A model generated the notes under the pieces. The model was not told where the DNA came from. It saw nothing but the letters and a program-made list of their open reading frames with translations, and did not search any database. This document shows, piece by piece, positions 17,226 through 26,629 of a stretch of 64,000 bases of DNA. A program made the position numbers and the translations under genes. Positions within the stretch are counted from its first letter, which is position 1. Each line of letters starts with the position of its first letter. Source of the DNA: Chitinophaga pinensis (GTDB lineage: Bacteria; Bacteroidota; Bacteroidia; Flavobacteriales_D; Crocinitomicaceae). Location: positions 1 to 64,000 of the forward strand of contig CAMDNE010000001.1 of NCBI GenBank assembly GCA_945902745.1, written 5' to 3'.

Positions 17226-18650
17226 TTATTTCTTGTAAATTTTTCCTTGAGGTTCTTTTCCTGCAGTAATTGGGAGGGAAAGAACAAAAGAAGATACTTG
17301 CTGAATTTGTATAGGATTCAATTTTGAAGCATGTTCTGGCATACCATTCGGTGTTCCATATTTCAAAGTTTTAAATAAATCCTTAACATCTGGCCCATAG
17401 ATCCAAGCGTCATCTGTCAAGTTAGGACCTATATTTCCTTCTCCTTTAGGATTATGGCATACAACACAATTGGCATCAAACAATGCTTTTCCGGAAGAAA
17501 TCGCACCAGCATCTGTTAATAAAGTTGCATTCGTTTCATCCACATTCATTGCCATTTTTGATAAGTATGCATCAACATCGATTTTTGATTGTGCAATTTC
17601 TTTATCATAGGCTTGAATTTGAAGATCTGAAGTACGTAAAATATGATAATCAAAAATGTAAATTACAGCAAAAATGATAGTTGCATAGAATCCCCAAACC
17701 CACCATGGTGGCAAATTGTTGTCTAATTCACGGATTCCATCGTATTCATGTTGCATAAGAATTGTATGTTCTTCATCAATTGCAACTGCATCCGTTAGAA
17801 TTACATTAATCTTCTTAATTCTTCTCTCTTTTTTCAATTTCACTGCTTCTGGTCTTACCATTAGAATGAAATCTCTAAACATCCGTCTTAAATAAAGAAG
17901 AACAAATAGTAAAATAATATTAATGAACAGCATAAAGTATAAATCAATATCCTCAACCAAAATCCATGTTGCATCTTTTGCTCCTTCACCTGGATAAGAG
18001 AATGTCAATGCATGAGAAGGGTTGTTTGTCGCCATTAAGCCTAAGAAACCGATTAAGACTAAAATTGCATTTACGCTTGTTGACGTTTTTGAGCTATTTT
18101 CTTCAATTTTTTTCTTGAAATAATCTGATTTTACTAATGATGTAATGGAAGTAGACATAATGATAATTCCAATAATTAAAACCACGATAACTACAATCAA
18201 CAAATAAAATAATGTGAGGTTTTTCTTGTAATTTGGAACAGTTATAACGTTCGTTACATCGCCACCTGCAGTTGCAGTTGCAGTTGGTTCAACAACTGGT
18301 GGTGTGTAAGCATCAATATAGCCTAAAATCGCATCTATTTCTTCATTCGTAACAACCTGAGGGGTCATTGCAGAAGGACTAAAAGATTGAATTTTATTTG
18401 CCATTTGACTTTTTCCAGTTGCAATTAACGTTGTCGAATTTTTCACCCAATCGTATAACATTTCTGCTTCACCTGCATCTACCCATTTTTGTTTTACTCC
18501 TTTTAAAACTGGACCAGTAGAGTTTTTATCAACCATGTGGCAAGCGTTGCATTTTGCCTTGAAAAGTTGCTCACCATCTTGAGCAAATGTGAATTGCGTC
18601 CCTATGAAAAGGATAATCGCAGCTAAACTTATGTTGAAATACTTTTTCAT
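17226..18650 (-). CDS. ccoP: CcoP, c-type cytochrome subunit of cbb3 oxidase, with an extra N-terminal cytochrome c domain
   Basis: This 474-residue subunit passes electrons to the CcoNO core. After a signal peptide (1-23, TFAQ) comes a cytochrome c domain with CNACH at 34-38. Membrane helices lie near 145-165, 195-215 and 230-255, then the CcoP N-terminal-type helix follows with PPWWVWGFYATIIFAV near 315-330. A C-terminal cytochrome c domain has CVVCH near 393-397 and a GMPEHASKLN Met-ligand region. Classical CcoP has two haem domains together at the C-terminus; here one is at each end. It follows ccoQ in the operon. Confidence 0.9.
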   Translation of the reverse strand: MKKYFNISLAAIILFIGTQFTFAQDGEQLFKAKCNACHMVDKNSTGPVLKGVKQKWVDAGEAEMLYDWVKNSTTLIATGKSQMANKIQSFSPSAMTPQVVTNEEIDAILGYIDAYTPPVVEPTATATAGGDVTNVITVPNYKKNLTLFYLLIVVIVVLIIGIIIMSTSITSLVKSDYFKKKIEENSSKTSTSVNAILVLIGFLGLMATNNPSHALTFSYPGEGAKDATWILVEDIDLYFMLFINIILLFVLLYLRRMFRDFILMVRPEAVKLKKERRIKKINVILTDAVAIDEEHTILMQHEYDGIRELDNNLPPWWVWGFYATIIFAVIYIFDYHILRTSDLQIQAYDKEIAQSKIDVDAYLSKMAMNVDETNATLLTDAGAISSGKALFDANCVVCHNPKGEGNIGPNLTDDAWIYGPDVKDLFKTLKYGTPNGMPEHASKLNPIQIQQVSSFVLSLPITAGKEPQGKIYKK

Positions 18651-18671
18651 ACTATTATTTTTTAATATATG

Positions 18672-18872
18672 TCAGATATTTTCTGTTCTATTATTGTCTG
18701 AATCACCATCAAGGAAAGGAATATTCCCTAATTCTGTGACTTCCTTTTTACTCATTCGAATTACTCTTGTAAGCACAACTGCAAAGAACAAAACAAAGAT
18801 CATTAAGGATAATAGCGGATAGATTTCTACTCCATCAATACTTGTTAAATTATGTTTGATAAATCGTAACAT
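18672..18872 (-). CDS. ccoQ: CcoQ-like small subunit of cbb3 oxidase
   Basis: This 66-residue single-pass membrane protein (helix about 19-38, PLLSLMIFVLFFAVVL) has a short charged tail, the usual form of CcoQ/FixQ, which stabilises the oxidase complex. Its identity rests on size, topology and location between ccoNO (18 bases upstream) and ccoP (21 bases downstream); sequence conservation in this family is weak. Confidence 0.82.
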   Translation of the reverse strand: MLRFIKHNLTSIDGVEIYPLLSLMIFVLFFAVVLTRVIRMSKKEVTELGNIPFLDGDSDNNRTENI

Positions 18873-18890
18873 GGTTCTTGTATTTAACGG

Positions 18891-21059
18891 TTATTTTTTT
18901 GCTTTTACTTTGATGTCAGTTCCCAATCGTTGCAAATAAGCTATGATAGCAACAATCTCTTTTTTCTTCATCTTATTGATTTCAGCTTTTTTGTTCAACC
19001 CTTTTTGAACTTCTTTTGGAAGGTTGTTGACGATATCAGTTGCAATCAATTCTGCTTGAATTTGCAAATCTTTCAGAGCTTGCTTTTCGTACCCTTTTTT
19101 ATACGGTACTCCGAGTGTTTGCATTGCTGAAATCTTCTTTTCTATCATTGACTCATCAATGTCATTATCTTTCATCCAAATGTAAGCAGGCATAACAGTT
19201 CCAGGAGACACATCTTTTGGACGAATCATGTGCTGATAATGCCAATAGTTGCTTCTTAATCCACCTTCACGTGCTAAATCTGGTCCAGTTCGTTTAGAGC
19301 CCCATTGGAATGGGTGATCGTATACAAACTCTCCTGATTTTGAGTATTCACCGTAACGTGCAGTTTCGAATCGTAAAGGTCTAATCATTTGAGAGTGGCA
19401 ATTGTAACATCCTTCTTTGATGTATAAATCACGACCTTCCAATTCAAGTGGTGTATACGGTTTAACACTTGCTATTGTAGGTATATTGCTCTTGACAATC
19501 ATAGTTGGAATAATTTCAACTAATCCACCAATCGCAACAACAACGATTGCAAAAATCATGAAGCGAATTGGTCGACGCTCAATAGCTCTGTGCCAGTATT
19601 CTCCTTTTACCTTCGCATTTGCTTTAATTAAAGCAGGTGCTTCAGCTTCTTCGTTTGCTAAGAAATTACCAGATTTCGCTGTTTTAATCAAGTTGTAGAA
19701 CATCATAACCGCTCCAACAATGAATAACAATCCTCCTAAAGATCTTAAGATATAGTATGGTTTCATTGCATCAACCATTTTCAAGAAGTCAGCATTAACG
19801 AGTGTTCCGTCAGCGTTGAAATCTTGCCACATCAATCCTTGCATGAATCCGGCAATATACATTGGAATTGCATAAAGAATAATACCCAATGTAGCAATCC
19901 AGAAATGTTGATTTGCTAATTTTTTAGAATACAATTCAACTCTAAACATTTTAGGGAATAACCAGTACAACATACCGAATGTCATCATACCATTCCAACC
20001 TAAACCTCCAACGTGCACGTGAGCAATTGTCCAATCGGTAAAGTGAGAAATCATGTTTACATTTTTCAAAGACAATAATGGTCCTTCAAATGTTGCCATA
20101 CCATAACATGTTAATGCCACAACCATGAACTTAAGCAAAACGTCATCACGAACTCTGTCCCATGCTCCACGCATTGTCAATAATCCATTCAACATTCCTC
20201 CCCAAGATGGAGCAATTAACATAACAGAGAAAACAACTCCTAAACTTTGCGCCCAATCAGGCAAAGAAGTATATAAAAGGTGGTGAGGACCAGCCCAGAT
20301 ATACAAGAAAATCAATGCCCAAAAGTGAATAATGGAAAGTCTATATGAATAAACAGGGCGTTGCGCTGCTTTAGGAACAAAGTAATACATCAATCCTAAA
20401 TAAGGTGTTGTTAAGAAGAATGCCACCGCATTATGTCCATACCACCATTGAACAAGCGCATCTTGCACACCAGCATACCAAGAATAACTTTTAAAGAATG
20501 AAATTGGTAGTTCAAAAGAATTGAAAATATGTAAAATTGCTACTGTAACAAATGTTGCGATGTAGAACCAAATTGCAACATAAATGTGCTTTACTCTTCT
20601 TGTTAAGATGGTTGCGAACATGTTGAATCCGAAAACTACCCAAAGAAGTGTAATCAAAATATCAATCCACCATTCTAGTTCTGCGTATTCTTTACCTGAA
20701 GTAATTCCAAATGGTAGGGTTAATACTGCACAAAGAATTATGAACTGCCATCCCCAAAAGTTGATATAACTCAGTTTATCACTCCACATCCTTGCTTTCA
20801 ATAACCGTTGCAAAGAATAATAAACTCCCATGAAGATTCCATTTCCAACGAATGCGAAAATCACAGCATTTGTGTGTAATGGTCTGAGACGACCAAACGA
20901 CAAGAAACTGAATCCTAAATACTCATTAAAAAATTCTGGAAAGGCTAATTGCAGTGCCGCAATTAATCCAACCAACATACCTGTTATACCCCAAATTACT
21001 GTGGCATAAGCGAAATACTTCACGACTTTATTGTCGTAACTAAACTTCTGAACTTCCAT
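18891..21059 (-). CDS. ccoNO: CcoN-CcoO fusion, catalytic core of cbb3 cytochrome c oxidase
   Basis: This 722-residue fusion combines the haem-copper oxidase subunit I (about 1-470, 12 or more helices) with the membrane-bound cytochrome c subunit CcoO (about 500-722). The His-rich helices of CcoN are present (RPLHTNAVIFAF near 57-68, WYGHNAVAFFLT near 210, AGPHHLLYTSLP near 257 and DWTIAHVHVGGLGWN near 340). The CcoO part has a haem site, CYNCHSQMIRPLR, near 550 and GPDLAREGG near 595. It reduces O2 with high affinity while pumping protons. Fusion of N and O is common in Bacteroidota. Its start overlaps ccoS by 20 bases. Confidence 0.95.
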   Translation of the reverse strand: MEVQKFSYDNKVVKYFAYATVIWGITGMLVGLIAALQLAFPEFFNEYLGFSFLSFGRLRPLHTNAVIFAFVGNGIFMGVYYSLQRLLKARMWSDKLSYINFWGWQFIILCAVLTLPFGITSGKEYAELEWWIDILITLLWVVFGFNMFATILTRRVKHIYVAIWFYIATFVTVAILHIFNSFELPISFFKSYSWYAGVQDALVQWWYGHNAVAFFLTTPYLGLMYYFVPKAAQRPVYSYRLSIIHFWALIFLYIWAGPHHLLYTSLPDWAQSLGVVFSVMLIAPSWGGMLNGLLTMRGAWDRVRDDVLLKFMVVALTCYGMATFEGPLLSLKNVNMISHFTDWTIAHVHVGGLGWNGMMTFGMLYWLFPKMFRVELYSKKLANQHFWIATLGIILYAIPMYIAGFMQGLMWQDFNADGTLVNADFLKMVDAMKPYYILRSLGGLLFIVGAVMMFYNLIKTAKSGNFLANEEAEAPALIKANAKVKGEYWHRAIERRPIRFMIFAIVVVAIGGLVEIIPTMIVKSNIPTIASVKPYTPLELEGRDLYIKEGCYNCHSQMIRPLRFETARYGEYSKSGEFVYDHPFQWGSKRTGPDLAREGGLRSNYWHYQHMIRPKDVSPGTVMPAYIWMKDNDIDESMIEKKISAMQTLGVPYKKGYEKQALKDLQIQAELIATDIVNNLPKEVQKGLNKKAEINKMKKKEIVAIIAYLQRLGTDIKVKAKK

Positions 21060-21225
21060 CTGTTTGTTTATTTGATTTTTGATTTAATTCGTCTTCAAAG
21101 AGAATTCTTACTGAAGGTGTGTAGTCGTCATCAAATTGCCCATTTTTTGTAGCCCAGAAAAAGGAGACCAAAAAGATTAAAGCGATTACTAAACTGACGA
21201 TTAACATTAAATAGATAATTCCCAT
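21040..21225 (-). CDS. ccoS: CcoS, cbb3 oxidase maturation protein
   Basis: This 61-residue protein has one membrane helix (about 4-26) followed by FFWATKNGQFDDDYTP, the CcoS family signature. CcoS is needed for cofactor insertion into the oxidase core. It is the first gene of the cco operon and its 3' end overlaps ccoNO. An FNR-type box lies 58 bases upstream of its start codon. Confidence 0.9.
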   Translation of the reverse strand: MGIIYLMLIVSLVIALIFLVSFFWATKNGQFDDDYTPSVRILFEDELNQKSNKQTDGSSEV

Positions 21226-21253
21226 GCATCAAAATTACCAACTGGGTAGATTT

Positions 21254-21294
21254 CAAATTATGACTTATATTGTCCAAAAACCTGATTTCTGTCA
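21254..21294 (-). promoter_or_regulatory. FNR-type box and -7 element of the cco operon
   Basis: TGA-TTTCTG-TCA lies at 21283-21294 and is extended by TGT, so the minus strand reads ACATGA-N6-TCA. A close -7 match (TAATTTG, one base shorter than consensus) is at 21260-21254 on the minus strand, about 31-32 bp from the box centre. This is consistent with activation of ccoS-ccoNO-ccoQ-ccoP by the FNR-type protein encoded nearby. Confidence 0.6.
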
Positions 21295-21340
21295 TGTTTT
21301 TGAATACAATTATTTTAACCTATAAAAAGAATGGCAATTT

Positions 21341-23695
21341 TTATTTCTTAAATCTGACAAGCAAAGTACTCAAAAGCACAACTGTAATTGAGCTTATTGG
21401 CATTAAAATAGCTGCGACAAGTGGTGTTAAATTTCCCGAAATAGCAAAACTCAACCCAACTACATTATAGGAAACAGAAAATAAAAGACAAATTTTCAAA
21501 ACTGTTTTGGAGAAATTTGAAATGCTTAATAAGTTTGCCAACTGGGACAATTTATTTGCTTCAATAATTGCATCAGATGATGGTGTGAATCTAAAAACAT
21601 CTTCGGAAACGGCGATGCCAACATCAGCAATACCAAGCGCTCCAGCATCATTTAAACCATCACCAACCATTAAAACATGTTTGCCATTGTTTTTTAATTT
21701 TTCAATGTATTCATGCTTGGCCTTTGGCGTTTGTTCAAACAATAATTGACTATTATTAGGGAAAATTTCTTCAAGAATCGACTTGTCTTTGTCTTTGTCT
21801 CCTGATAAAACATGCAAGGTATATTTGTGAAGTGAAGTCATTAATTCTGAAATTCCATCTCTCAGTTCTGAAGTGAATACAAACCGTCCTTTTACTGAAT
21901 CATTTATGGTAATAAAACTTGATGTTTCATTCGTGTCAATAGCATTCTGACCGCAAAATGCTGGGCTTCCAATTTTGATATTCATTAGGTCGATTTGCCC
22001 AGAAATACCTTTACCTGAAATTTCTTCAAATTGTAGAATTTCTTCATTCGAAAAGATGTTTTGGGAACGTAAAAAATGAACTATTGACCTTGAAAGGGGA
22101 TGAGTTGAGGAATTAGTTAACGCATATAACGCTTCGAGTTGTTTCTTTTGAAGTTGATCACCAATATATTCAACATGATGAGAAGATCCTTTAGTTAACG
22201 TTCCTGTTTTGTCAAATACAATATCTGTGATGTCATTGATTCTTTCAATTACACGCGTATTTTTCAAATACAAACCTTTTCGCCCAAGTAAGCGCATAAC
22301 ATTCCCGAAAGTAAAAGGTGCTGAAAGCGCTAATGCACATGGACAAGCAACAATTAAAATAGAAACAATTATTTGAGTGATACGCGTTGGGTCAACAAAA
22401 GCCCATGCAATTCCAGAGCATAAAGCAATGACAAGGATTATAGCAAGAAAGTAGGCGGAAAGCTTATCTTGATAAAGAAAACTTGTCGCATTTTTTTTAT
22501 CGGTTTTAACATCATTCCACAGTTGCGTTAAATGACTTCTATTACTTTCTTTCTCAACTTTTAATTCAATTCTTTGACCAATTAATTTCCCTCCGGCATA
22601 GATAAAATCGCCTTTAAATTTATTAATTGGTATGGATTCCCCTGTAACGAAACTATAATCAATTTTAGCACTATCTGAAAGAAGAATACTGTCGCAAGGA
22701 ATTACCTCCTCATTTCTAACGAGTATATGGTCATTTATTTTAAGGTTTTCAATTTCAGTGATTTCTTCAGTTTGTTCAACTACACGCGTAACGGCCACTG
22801 GGAAATAAGATGTATAATCGCGCTCAAAAGAAAGCGTTTTATAGGTTTTGTTTTGAAACCATTTACCAATCAATAGGAAAAAGATGAACCCAGCAAAAGA
22901 ATCCATATAACCTGGCCCATTTCCAGCAAATATACTGTAAGAGCTTTGGAGATATAAAGCAATTATTCCAATTGTAATTGGTACGTCAAGGTTTAAACTT
23001 TTAAAACGCAAGGCTTTGTATGCAGAAATGAAATAATCATTTGCAGAATATAAAACTACTGGAATAGAAATCGCAAAAGACAAATAGGATGTAAAATTTC
23101 TGAATTCAGGATTATCAGTTCCCAAACCTAAATATTCAGGAAAACTCCATAACATAATACTACCAAATGCAAATCCAGCAACACCAAGTTTATATAAATA
23201 TGTTTTATCAAATTTCTTTTCTGTTTCAGAGCGATTTCCAAAGTTAGGAGCGTAACCAATTTTGTCTAAAAGCACAGCTAATTGACTCAATGTAAATTCT
23301 TCTTTTTTAAAGATAATTGTTGCTTCACGTTTTGTGAAATTCACTTGACATGAAAGGATATTTGTCTCAATCTTAGTTAGATTTTCTAACAAATAAATAC
23401 AGGACGAACAATGTATTTGAGGCAAAAAAAGCGTCGTTCGAACTGTTTGATCATCTTCAAAATCTATAAATTTATCACGGATAGATTGAACCTCTAAAAA
23501 AGCGAATTTATGAATTGAACTCTCGCTAGGTTTTACCCCTGCATTTGCTTCAAGACTATAAAACGCACCAAGATTGTTGTCTTTTAATAATTGATAAACT
23601 GTTTTGCAACCATTACAACAAAATGCTTTTTCTTCAATAAAATATCCTTTGCCGATAACTTCGTCACCACAATGGTAACAATTTAATTCACTCAT
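21341..23695 (-). CDS. ccoI: CcoI, copper-transporting P1B-type ATPase for cbb3 assembly
   Basis: This 784-residue P-type ATPase exports Cu(I) to the periplasmic side for assembly of cbb3 oxidase. The start at 23695 gives MSELNCYHCGDE and an ATGA overlap with the hemN stop; an upstream ATG at 23764 lies inside hemN. A Cys-rich N-terminal domain (CYHC at 6-9, CCNGC at 26-30) precedes an HMA domain with HCSSCIYLL. Membrane helices carry the CPC ion site (VACPCALALSA, about 455). The phosphorylation motif is DKTGTLTKG (about 495), and the hinge is VGDGLNDAGAL. Translational coupling to hemN ties copper and haem supply together. Confidence 0.93.
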   Translation of the reverse strand: MSELNCYHCGDEVIGKGYFIEEKAFCCNGCKTVYQLLKDNNLGAFYSLEANAGVKPSESSIHKFAFLEVQSIRDKFIDFEDDQTVRTTLFLPQIHCSSCIYLLENLTKIETNILSCQVNFTKREATIIFKKEEFTLSQLAVLLDKIGYAPNFGNRSETEKKFDKTYLYKLGVAGFAFGSIMLWSFPEYLGLGTDNPEFRNFTSYLSFAISIPVVLYSANDYFISAYKALRFKSLNLDVPITIGIIALYLQSSYSIFAGNGPGYMDSFAGFIFFLLIGKWFQNKTYKTLSFERDYTSYFPVAVTRVVEQTEEITEIENLKINDHILVRNEEVIPCDSILLSDSAKIDYSFVTGESIPINKFKGDFIYAGGKLIGQRIELKVEKESNRSHLTQLWNDVKTDKKNATSFLYQDKLSAYFLAIILVIALCSGIAWAFVDPTRITQIIVSILIVACPCALALSAPFTFGNVMRLLGRKGLYLKNTRVIERINDITDIVFDKTGTLTKGSSHHVEYIGDQLQKKQLEALYALTNSSTHPLSRSIVHFLRSQNIFSNEEILQFEEISGKGISGQIDLMNIKIGSPAFCGQNAIDTNETSSFITINDSVKGRFVFTSELRDGISELMTSLHKYTLHVLSGDKDKDKSILEEIFPNNSQLLFEQTPKAKHEYIEKLKNNGKHVLMVGDGLNDAGALGIADVGIAVSEDVFRFTPSSDAIIEANKLSQLANLLSISNFSKTVLKICLLFSVSYNVVGLSFAISGNLTPLVAAILMPISSITVVLLSTLLVRFKK

Positions 23696-25056
23696 ATGGT
23701 TTGCGAAAACATGCGTTCTAGTTTCTGATTTGGTTCTAAATCTTGATCGAAAATCATACAACAATTTCTAACAAAAGGAATTCCAATGGAAGTAACTGAA
23801 ACTGTATTATTTTCAATTGTTACTAGTCCATCATCAACCATTTCTTGTAGTTGATTTTTTATTCTTTCATGAACCTCTTTGAATTTTGAATTTTGATCAA
23901 ACGTCATTTTGAAATGACACATTAAATCTAAAATATAGGCTCGAATTTCAACATCTAAATCGGAAAGAATATGACCTCTGAATATCGGTATTATACCTTT
24001 TTCAATTTGATTGATGTACGCTTCCACCGTTTTCTCGTTTTGTGCAAATCCAAACCAACTATCTGAAATTGAAGACATCCCAAGTCCAATCATTAAATCA
24101 GTTTTTTGGGTTGTGTACCCCATAAAGTTACGGTGTAAATTTTTAGCATTAAAAGCAATTGCTAAATCATCATGGGCTAGAGCGAAATGATCCATTCCAA
24201 TCTCCATATACCCACTTGATTCAAGCATCGTTTTGGCAGTTTCGTAAAGCGCTCTTTTTTCTTCACTTTTAGGAAGGTCAGATTCATCATAACCACGTTG
24301 CCCTGTGCCTTTAATCCATGGGACATGGGCATAACTATACAGTGAAATGCGATCTGGTTTTAATTCAATAGTTTTGGTAACGGTGTCAATAATGTCATTT
24401 AAAGTTTGTTTGGGTAATCCAAAAACCAAATCATGACTAATAGATTTATAACCAATTTTTTTTGCAGATTCATGCACCTTTTTCACTTGTTCAAATGATT
24501 GAATTCTGTGTATCGCTTTTTGAACTACAGGGCTATAATCTTGAATTCCAAGGCTTAATCTGCGAAATCCAAAATGGAATAATTTAGTTAAATGATCATT
24601 TGTTGTATTGTTTGGGTGAGCTTCAAAACTCAATTCAACAAAATCTGAATTTATTTGATTCGCATTAAAAATGGTGCTAACCAATCTGATTAATTCATCA
24701 GCCTTGAAAAATGTTGGAGTACCTCCGCCAAAATGCATTTCTCGAATAATTGGACTAAATGGTAAATTATCTATATATAGCTTCCATTCCTTAATTAATG
24801 CATCAATATATGGTTTTTCAACAGAATGATTTTTTGTAATTCTTTTATGACAGCCACAAAATGTGCAAAGACTTTCACAATAGGGTAGATGTATATAAAC
24901 ACTGATATCTGAAGACTTGAAAAAGGAATAGTTTTTCTGAATTGTTTTTAACCATTCATTTTCATTGAGTTGATCATTTCTCCAAAATGGAACGGTAGGG
25001 TAAGATGTATATCTCGGTCCTGCTACATTGTACTTTTCAATTATATTTTTGTCCAT
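23692..25056 (-). CDS. hemN: Oxygen-independent coproporphyrinogen III dehydrogenase HemN
   Basis: This 454-residue radical SAM enzyme converts coproporphyrinogen III to protoporphyrinogen IX without oxygen. The cluster-binding motif is YCESLCTFCGC (C60, C64, C67, plus C69), matching the true HemN pattern CxxxCxxCxC, and the length is near that of E. coli HemN. EMHFGGGTPTF (the SAM-binding glycine motif) follows near 108-118, and RRLSLGIQDY is near 165. The 3' end overlaps ccoI by 4 bases. The promoter region is shared with a divergent FNR-type gene, and the single palindrome there lies about 33 bp from a perfect TAACTTTG -7 element for hemN. Confidence 0.93.
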   Translation of the reverse strand: MDKNIIEKYNVAGPRYTSYPTVPFWRNDQLNENEWLKTIQKNYSFFKSSDISVYIHLPYCESLCTFCGCHKRITKNHSVEKPYIDALIKEWKLYIDNLPFSPIIREMHFGGGTPTFFKADELIRLVSTIFNANQINSDFVELSFEAHPNNTTNDHLTKLFHFGFRRLSLGIQDYSPVVQKAIHRIQSFEQVKKVHESAKKIGYKSISHDLVFGLPKQTLNDIIDTVTKTIELKPDRISLYSYAHVPWIKGTGQRGYDESDLPKSEEKRALYETAKTMLESSGYMEIGMDHFALAHDDLAIAFNAKNLHRNFMGYTTQKTDLMIGLGMSSISDSWFGFAQNEKTVEAYINQIEKGIIPIFRGHILSDLDVEIRAYILDLMCHFKMTFDQNSKFKEVHERIKNQLQEMVDDGLVTIENNTVSVTSIGIPFVRNCCMIFDQDLEPNQKLERMFSQTI

Positions 25057-25075
25057 TGACTCAAATGATGAGGGT

Positions 25076-25150
25076 CAAAGTTAGAGTAAGTTGGCGTAAA
25101 AAAAAATGATTTTAATCAGCTTTCATTTTATTAGATTAATTTTATCTTTA
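25076..25150. promoter_or_regulatory. Divergent hemN-fnr promoter with one central FNR box
   Basis: The palindrome TGA-TTTTAA-TCA occupies 25107-25118 (ATGATTTTAATCAG, near the FNR consensus TTGATnnnnATCAA). On the minus strand TAACTTTG (25083-25076) is a consensus -7 element for hemN; on the plus strand TATCTTTA (25143-25150) is a near-consensus one for the regulator. Their centres are 33 and 34 bp from the box centre, so one site would sit near -41 for both promoters. Confidence 0.7.
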
Positions 25151-25179
25151 TCCTGTTTAAATATTAAATATCAAAAACG

Positions 25180-25869
25180 ATGTTAGATAAATCACACAAA
25201 CATGTTACATGTGCTACATGTGGAGCAAGGAAAGACTCACTTTTTGGAAGTTTTTGTGATCATGATGTTGAATTAACAAACGAACAAAAAACATGCGCCT
25301 ATTTTAAAAAAGGTCAGGCAATTTTCATTGAAGGAAGTTTTCCTAGAGGAGTTTTTTGTTTAAATCAAGGAAAAGTTAAGGTTTTTACCAGAGGAGACGA
25401 AGGGAAGGAGCAAATAATACACATTGCAAAGGAAGGAGAAATTATAGGTTTTCGTGCCATGTTCAGTGGTGAAGCGTATAAGGTTTCTGCATTAACGCTT
25501 GAAGAGTGTAATATCTGTTATATAGCCAAAGATGATTTTTTGAATATGATAGATACCAATTCTACCCTAAGAAATGGTATTATGAAAGAATTGTCAAAAG
25601 AATTAGGAGATAGAGCTGTTTTCATTACAAATATGGCACAGAAGTCAGTAAGGGAAAGATTAGCTTTCGCACTAATGATTTTAGGTGATATTTATGGTGA
25701 CGAGCAAATAAATTTGACACGTGAAGACATGGCTAATTTTGTTGGGACAGCTACAGAAACACTGATTCGCCTTTTAAAAGATTTCAAGGATGAGGGTATA
25801 ATTGAAATTCATACCCGCAAACTTGAAATATTAGACCAAGAAAAATTGATTCATTTGGCTGGTAAATAA
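25180..25869 (+). CDS. FNR-type Crp/Fnr family transcriptional regulator
   Basis: This 229-residue regulator has a cyclic-nucleotide-binding-like sensor domain (about 40-150) and a C-terminal winged helix. N-terminal cysteines at C11, C14 and C26, with others at C39, C60, C110 and C113, could supply the ligands of an oxygen-labile 4Fe-4S cluster as in FNR, although the spacing is not that of E. coli. The recognition helix reads GTATETLIRLLKDF: the Glu and Arg that contact TGA/TCA in FNR (ETISR) are kept, and Ser is replaced by Ile. It is divergent from hemN with a box between them, which points to autoregulation. Its stop abuts that of the convergent paaC. Confidence 0.88.
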   Translation: MLDKSHKHVTCATCGARKDSLFGSFCDHDVELTNEQKTCAYFKKGQAIFIEGSFPRGVFCLNQGKVKVFTRGDEGKEQIIHIAKEGEIIGFRAMFSGEAYKVSALTLEECNICYIAKDDFLNMIDTNSTLRNGIMKELSKELGDRAVFITNMAQKSVRERLAFALMILGDIYGDEQINLTREDMANFVGTATETLIRLLKDFKDEGIIEIHTRKLEILDQEKLIHLAGK

Positions 25870-26619
25870 TTACCATTTAGCATCTGGATATTTACTTGGT
25901 AGGAATTGCATCTCAGTCAATATGTAACCCATATATTCTGTATGATTACCTTGTTTTCCTCCAGTTAATTGAAAATCATTTTCAGGTATTTTTAAATGAG
26001 CCATAAAGAAAATTTCATTGACTTTCTGACTCCACAGACTTTTCACTTCTTTTAAATCAACTCCAACACCAGATTTTTTCATCTCAATATCCACTTCGTT
26101 TTCAGTGAAAAATTCATTGGAATATTTCCATAATGTATTTACAGCATGTTGCGTTTTGTCGTTTGCAAGTTGTGTTCCGTCACCTAATCGAATAAGCCAT
26201 TCCGAACTTCTTCTTAAATGATAAGTGATTTCTTTCAACGATTTAAAAGCAATTGCTGATAAAAATTTATCCTTACTTTTTGTCAATTCTGAATAAAAAT
26301 AGAAATGAAATGCATCAGTTAAAAATTGACGCACCATAATAAAGGCAAAATCTGTATTTGGTTGTTCAACTAAAAGGCAGTTGTAAAACTCATGTTCTCC
26401 TCTTCTGTAAGCCAAATCGTCACCGGTCAATCCTTTTCCGTCAATCTTTGCAGTTTGTTCTAAAATTGATTCGGCAATTCCAATTAAATCCAACGCAACA
26501 TTTGTATTGGCTAAATCCTCTTCTAGAAAAGGTCCGTGGCTTGAGTATTCACTTAAGCGATGACTCAAAATCAACGCATTATCTGCTAGTTGTAAATAGT
26601 ATTTTTTTTGCGCTTCCAT
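25870..26619 (-). CDS. paaC: Phenylacetyl-CoA epoxidase subunit PaaC
   Basis: This 249-residue ferritin-like helical protein is the structural partner of PaaA in the multicomponent monooxygenase that epoxidises phenylacetyl-CoA. It starts YLQLADNALILSHRLSEYSSHGP and contains DDLAYRRGEHEFYNCLLVE and KEITYHLRRSSEWLIRLGDG, all typical of PaaC. It is the last gene of this paa operon. paaD and paaE, which supply cluster assembly and electron transfer, are not in the window. Its stop codon is directly adjacent to that of the convergent regulator gene, with no terminator between them. Confidence 0.92.
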   Translation of the reverse strand: MEAQKKYYLQLADNALILSHRLSEYSSHGPFLEEDLANTNVALDLIGIAESILEQTAKIDGKGLTGDDLAYRRGEHEFYNCLLVEQPNTDFAFIMVRQFLTDAFHFYFYSELTKSKDKFLSAIAFKSLKEITYHLRRSSEWLIRLGDGTQLANDKTQHAVNTLWKYSNEFFTENEVDIEMKKSGVGVDLKEVKSLWSQKVNEIFFMAHLKIPENDFQLTGGKQGNHTEYMGYILTEMQFLPSKYPDAKW

Positions 26620-26629
26620 ACTTTTTAAA

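Noticed and set aside
23696-23764. Longer ccoI start at 23764
   Set aside because: It lies inside hemN and adds residues unrelated to P-type ATPases; the ATGA overlap supports 23695.
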